A DNA stretch of 34,631 nt from a virus: IMG/VR virus record IMGVR_UViG_3300000405_000019, positions 1-34,631 of that record. One strand, written 5' to 3'. The first letter of the stretch is position 1. Every line of letters starts with the position of its first letter. Below are positions 34,347-34,631 of this stretch, one piece after another. The notes below the pieces were generated by a model. It did not search any database. It worked only from the letters and a program-made list of their open reading frames with translations, and was not told where the DNA came from. Position numbers and translations under genes: made by a program.

Positions 34347-34586
34347 ATGATAGAACACATGTTAACCACAGTGGACAATCCGTTTGATCCATTCACACAC
34401 TTCGATGAATGGTATCATTTCGACGCCCAATCTGGTTATGATACCCCCTCCCTCCTGGGCAGGGTGGCTATCACGTCAAACGAATTGTCAGAAGCTGATC
34501 AATCTATTGCAATTGAACGCGCAATTGAAGAAATTGTTCGAGAGAACGTTTCTGGTATGCATAAGATGGTAGAAGAGAAGAGATAG
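34347..34586 (+). CDS. Small pre-terminase-type protein, about 79 residues
   Basis: The sequence MLTTVDNPFDPFTHFDEWYHFD, then GYDTPSLLGRVAITSNELSEADQ and IERAIEEIVRENVSG, matches a short conserved protein that in many phages of Gram-positive bacteria sits just before the terminase genes. Function unknown. Start could be GTG 34341, ATG 34344 or ATG 34347; the last has best spacing (7 bases) from AGAGAGG. If synteny holds, packaging genes follow beyond the window. Confidence 0.75.
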   Translation: MIEHMLTTVDNPFDPFTHFDEWYHFDAQSGYDTPSLLGRVAITSNELSEADQSIAIERAIEEIVRENVSGMHKMVEEKR

Positions 34587-34592
34587 GGTGTA

Positions 34593-34626
34593 GGGGGGGA
34601 GGGGGGTCGCACACTCTACCCCCCTC
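34593..34626 (+). terminator. G-rich hairpin at window end
   Basis: GAGGGGGGT (34599-34607) pairs perfectly with ACCCCCCTC (34618-34626) across a 10-base loop, preceded by GGGTGTAGGGGGG. No T-run follows within the window, so it is either a terminator cut by the edge or a structural or end-related element. The G-tracts could also form a quadruplex. Confidence 0.45.
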
Positions 34627-34631
34627 TGCAT

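Noticed and set aside
1-34631. CRISPR array, insertion sequence or integrase
   Set aside because: The repeated units are promoters and terminators with unrelated genes between them, not equal-length repeats and spacers. No transposase or integrase motifs were seen.

Overview
The window reads as part of the genome of a tailed, siphovirus-type bacteriophage. Every convincing gene lies on the + strand, genes are tightly packed with many ATGA or TAATG overlaps, and recognisable families are phage families: tape-measure end, distal tail protein, a ReqiPepy6 Gp37-like tail protein, an r1t-type holin, DUF6353-, DUF6275-, DUF3039- and DUF3310-type proteins, SSB, primase/polymerase and HNH endonuclease. 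Several of these are typical of phages of Actinobacteria (Rhodococcus/Gordonia/Streptomyces-like hosts), which is my best guess for the host; no host DNA is seen. Many genes are AT-rich, and the tRNAs carried (CAU, UUU, UAA anticodons) would suit a phage less GC-rich than its host.

Layout. 1-2581: end of the tail module. 2611-3775: three overlapping membrane-protein genes ending in an r1t-type holin, a lysis cassette without an endolysin in view. 3778-8345: first array of minigenes, each tending to carry its own promoter, strong Shine-Dalgarno and terminator, interrupted by larger membrane-protein genes and a tail-assembly-chaperone-like gene. 8364-11429: a block of uncharacterised, mostly membrane-anchored phage proteins, including a second DUF6353-like paralogue. 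11429-15205: one giant replication gene that appears to join an SF3 helicase, an AEP-type primase and a family B DNA polymerase. 15276-19429: small early genes, including an Acb2-like candidate anti-CBASS protein and an SSB. 19430-21600: tRNA-Met-type and tRNA-Lys genes with structured, probably non-coding DNA. 21618-24245: RNA ligase, secreted SGNH hydrolase and zinc-binding small proteins. 22361-26760: second minigene array plus a tRNA with a UAA anticodon. 26759-31664: DUF3310 fusion, SF2 helicase, HNH endonuclease, VRR-NUC nuclease and Cas4/RecB-like nuclease. 31664-34303: an 879-residue protein that looks like a single-chain, double-psi beta-barrel RNA polymerase (DFDGD motif) flanked by helix-turn-helix domains. 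34347-34586: a small gene of the kind usually found next to terminase, after which the window ends in a G-rich hairpin.

How it fits together. A repeated promoter (TCGYA box, 19 bases, then TATAAT) with a repeated terminator whose loop ends in AACAA makes separate small transcripts, probably early and strong. The fused helicase-primase-polymerase, SSB and nucleases form the replication and recombination set. RNA ligase and tRNAs support translation. The RNA-polymerase-like protein stands just before the expected start of the packaging/structural genes and could drive a later transcription phase; that role is inference. No CRISPR array, insertion sequence, integrase or repressor was recognised.
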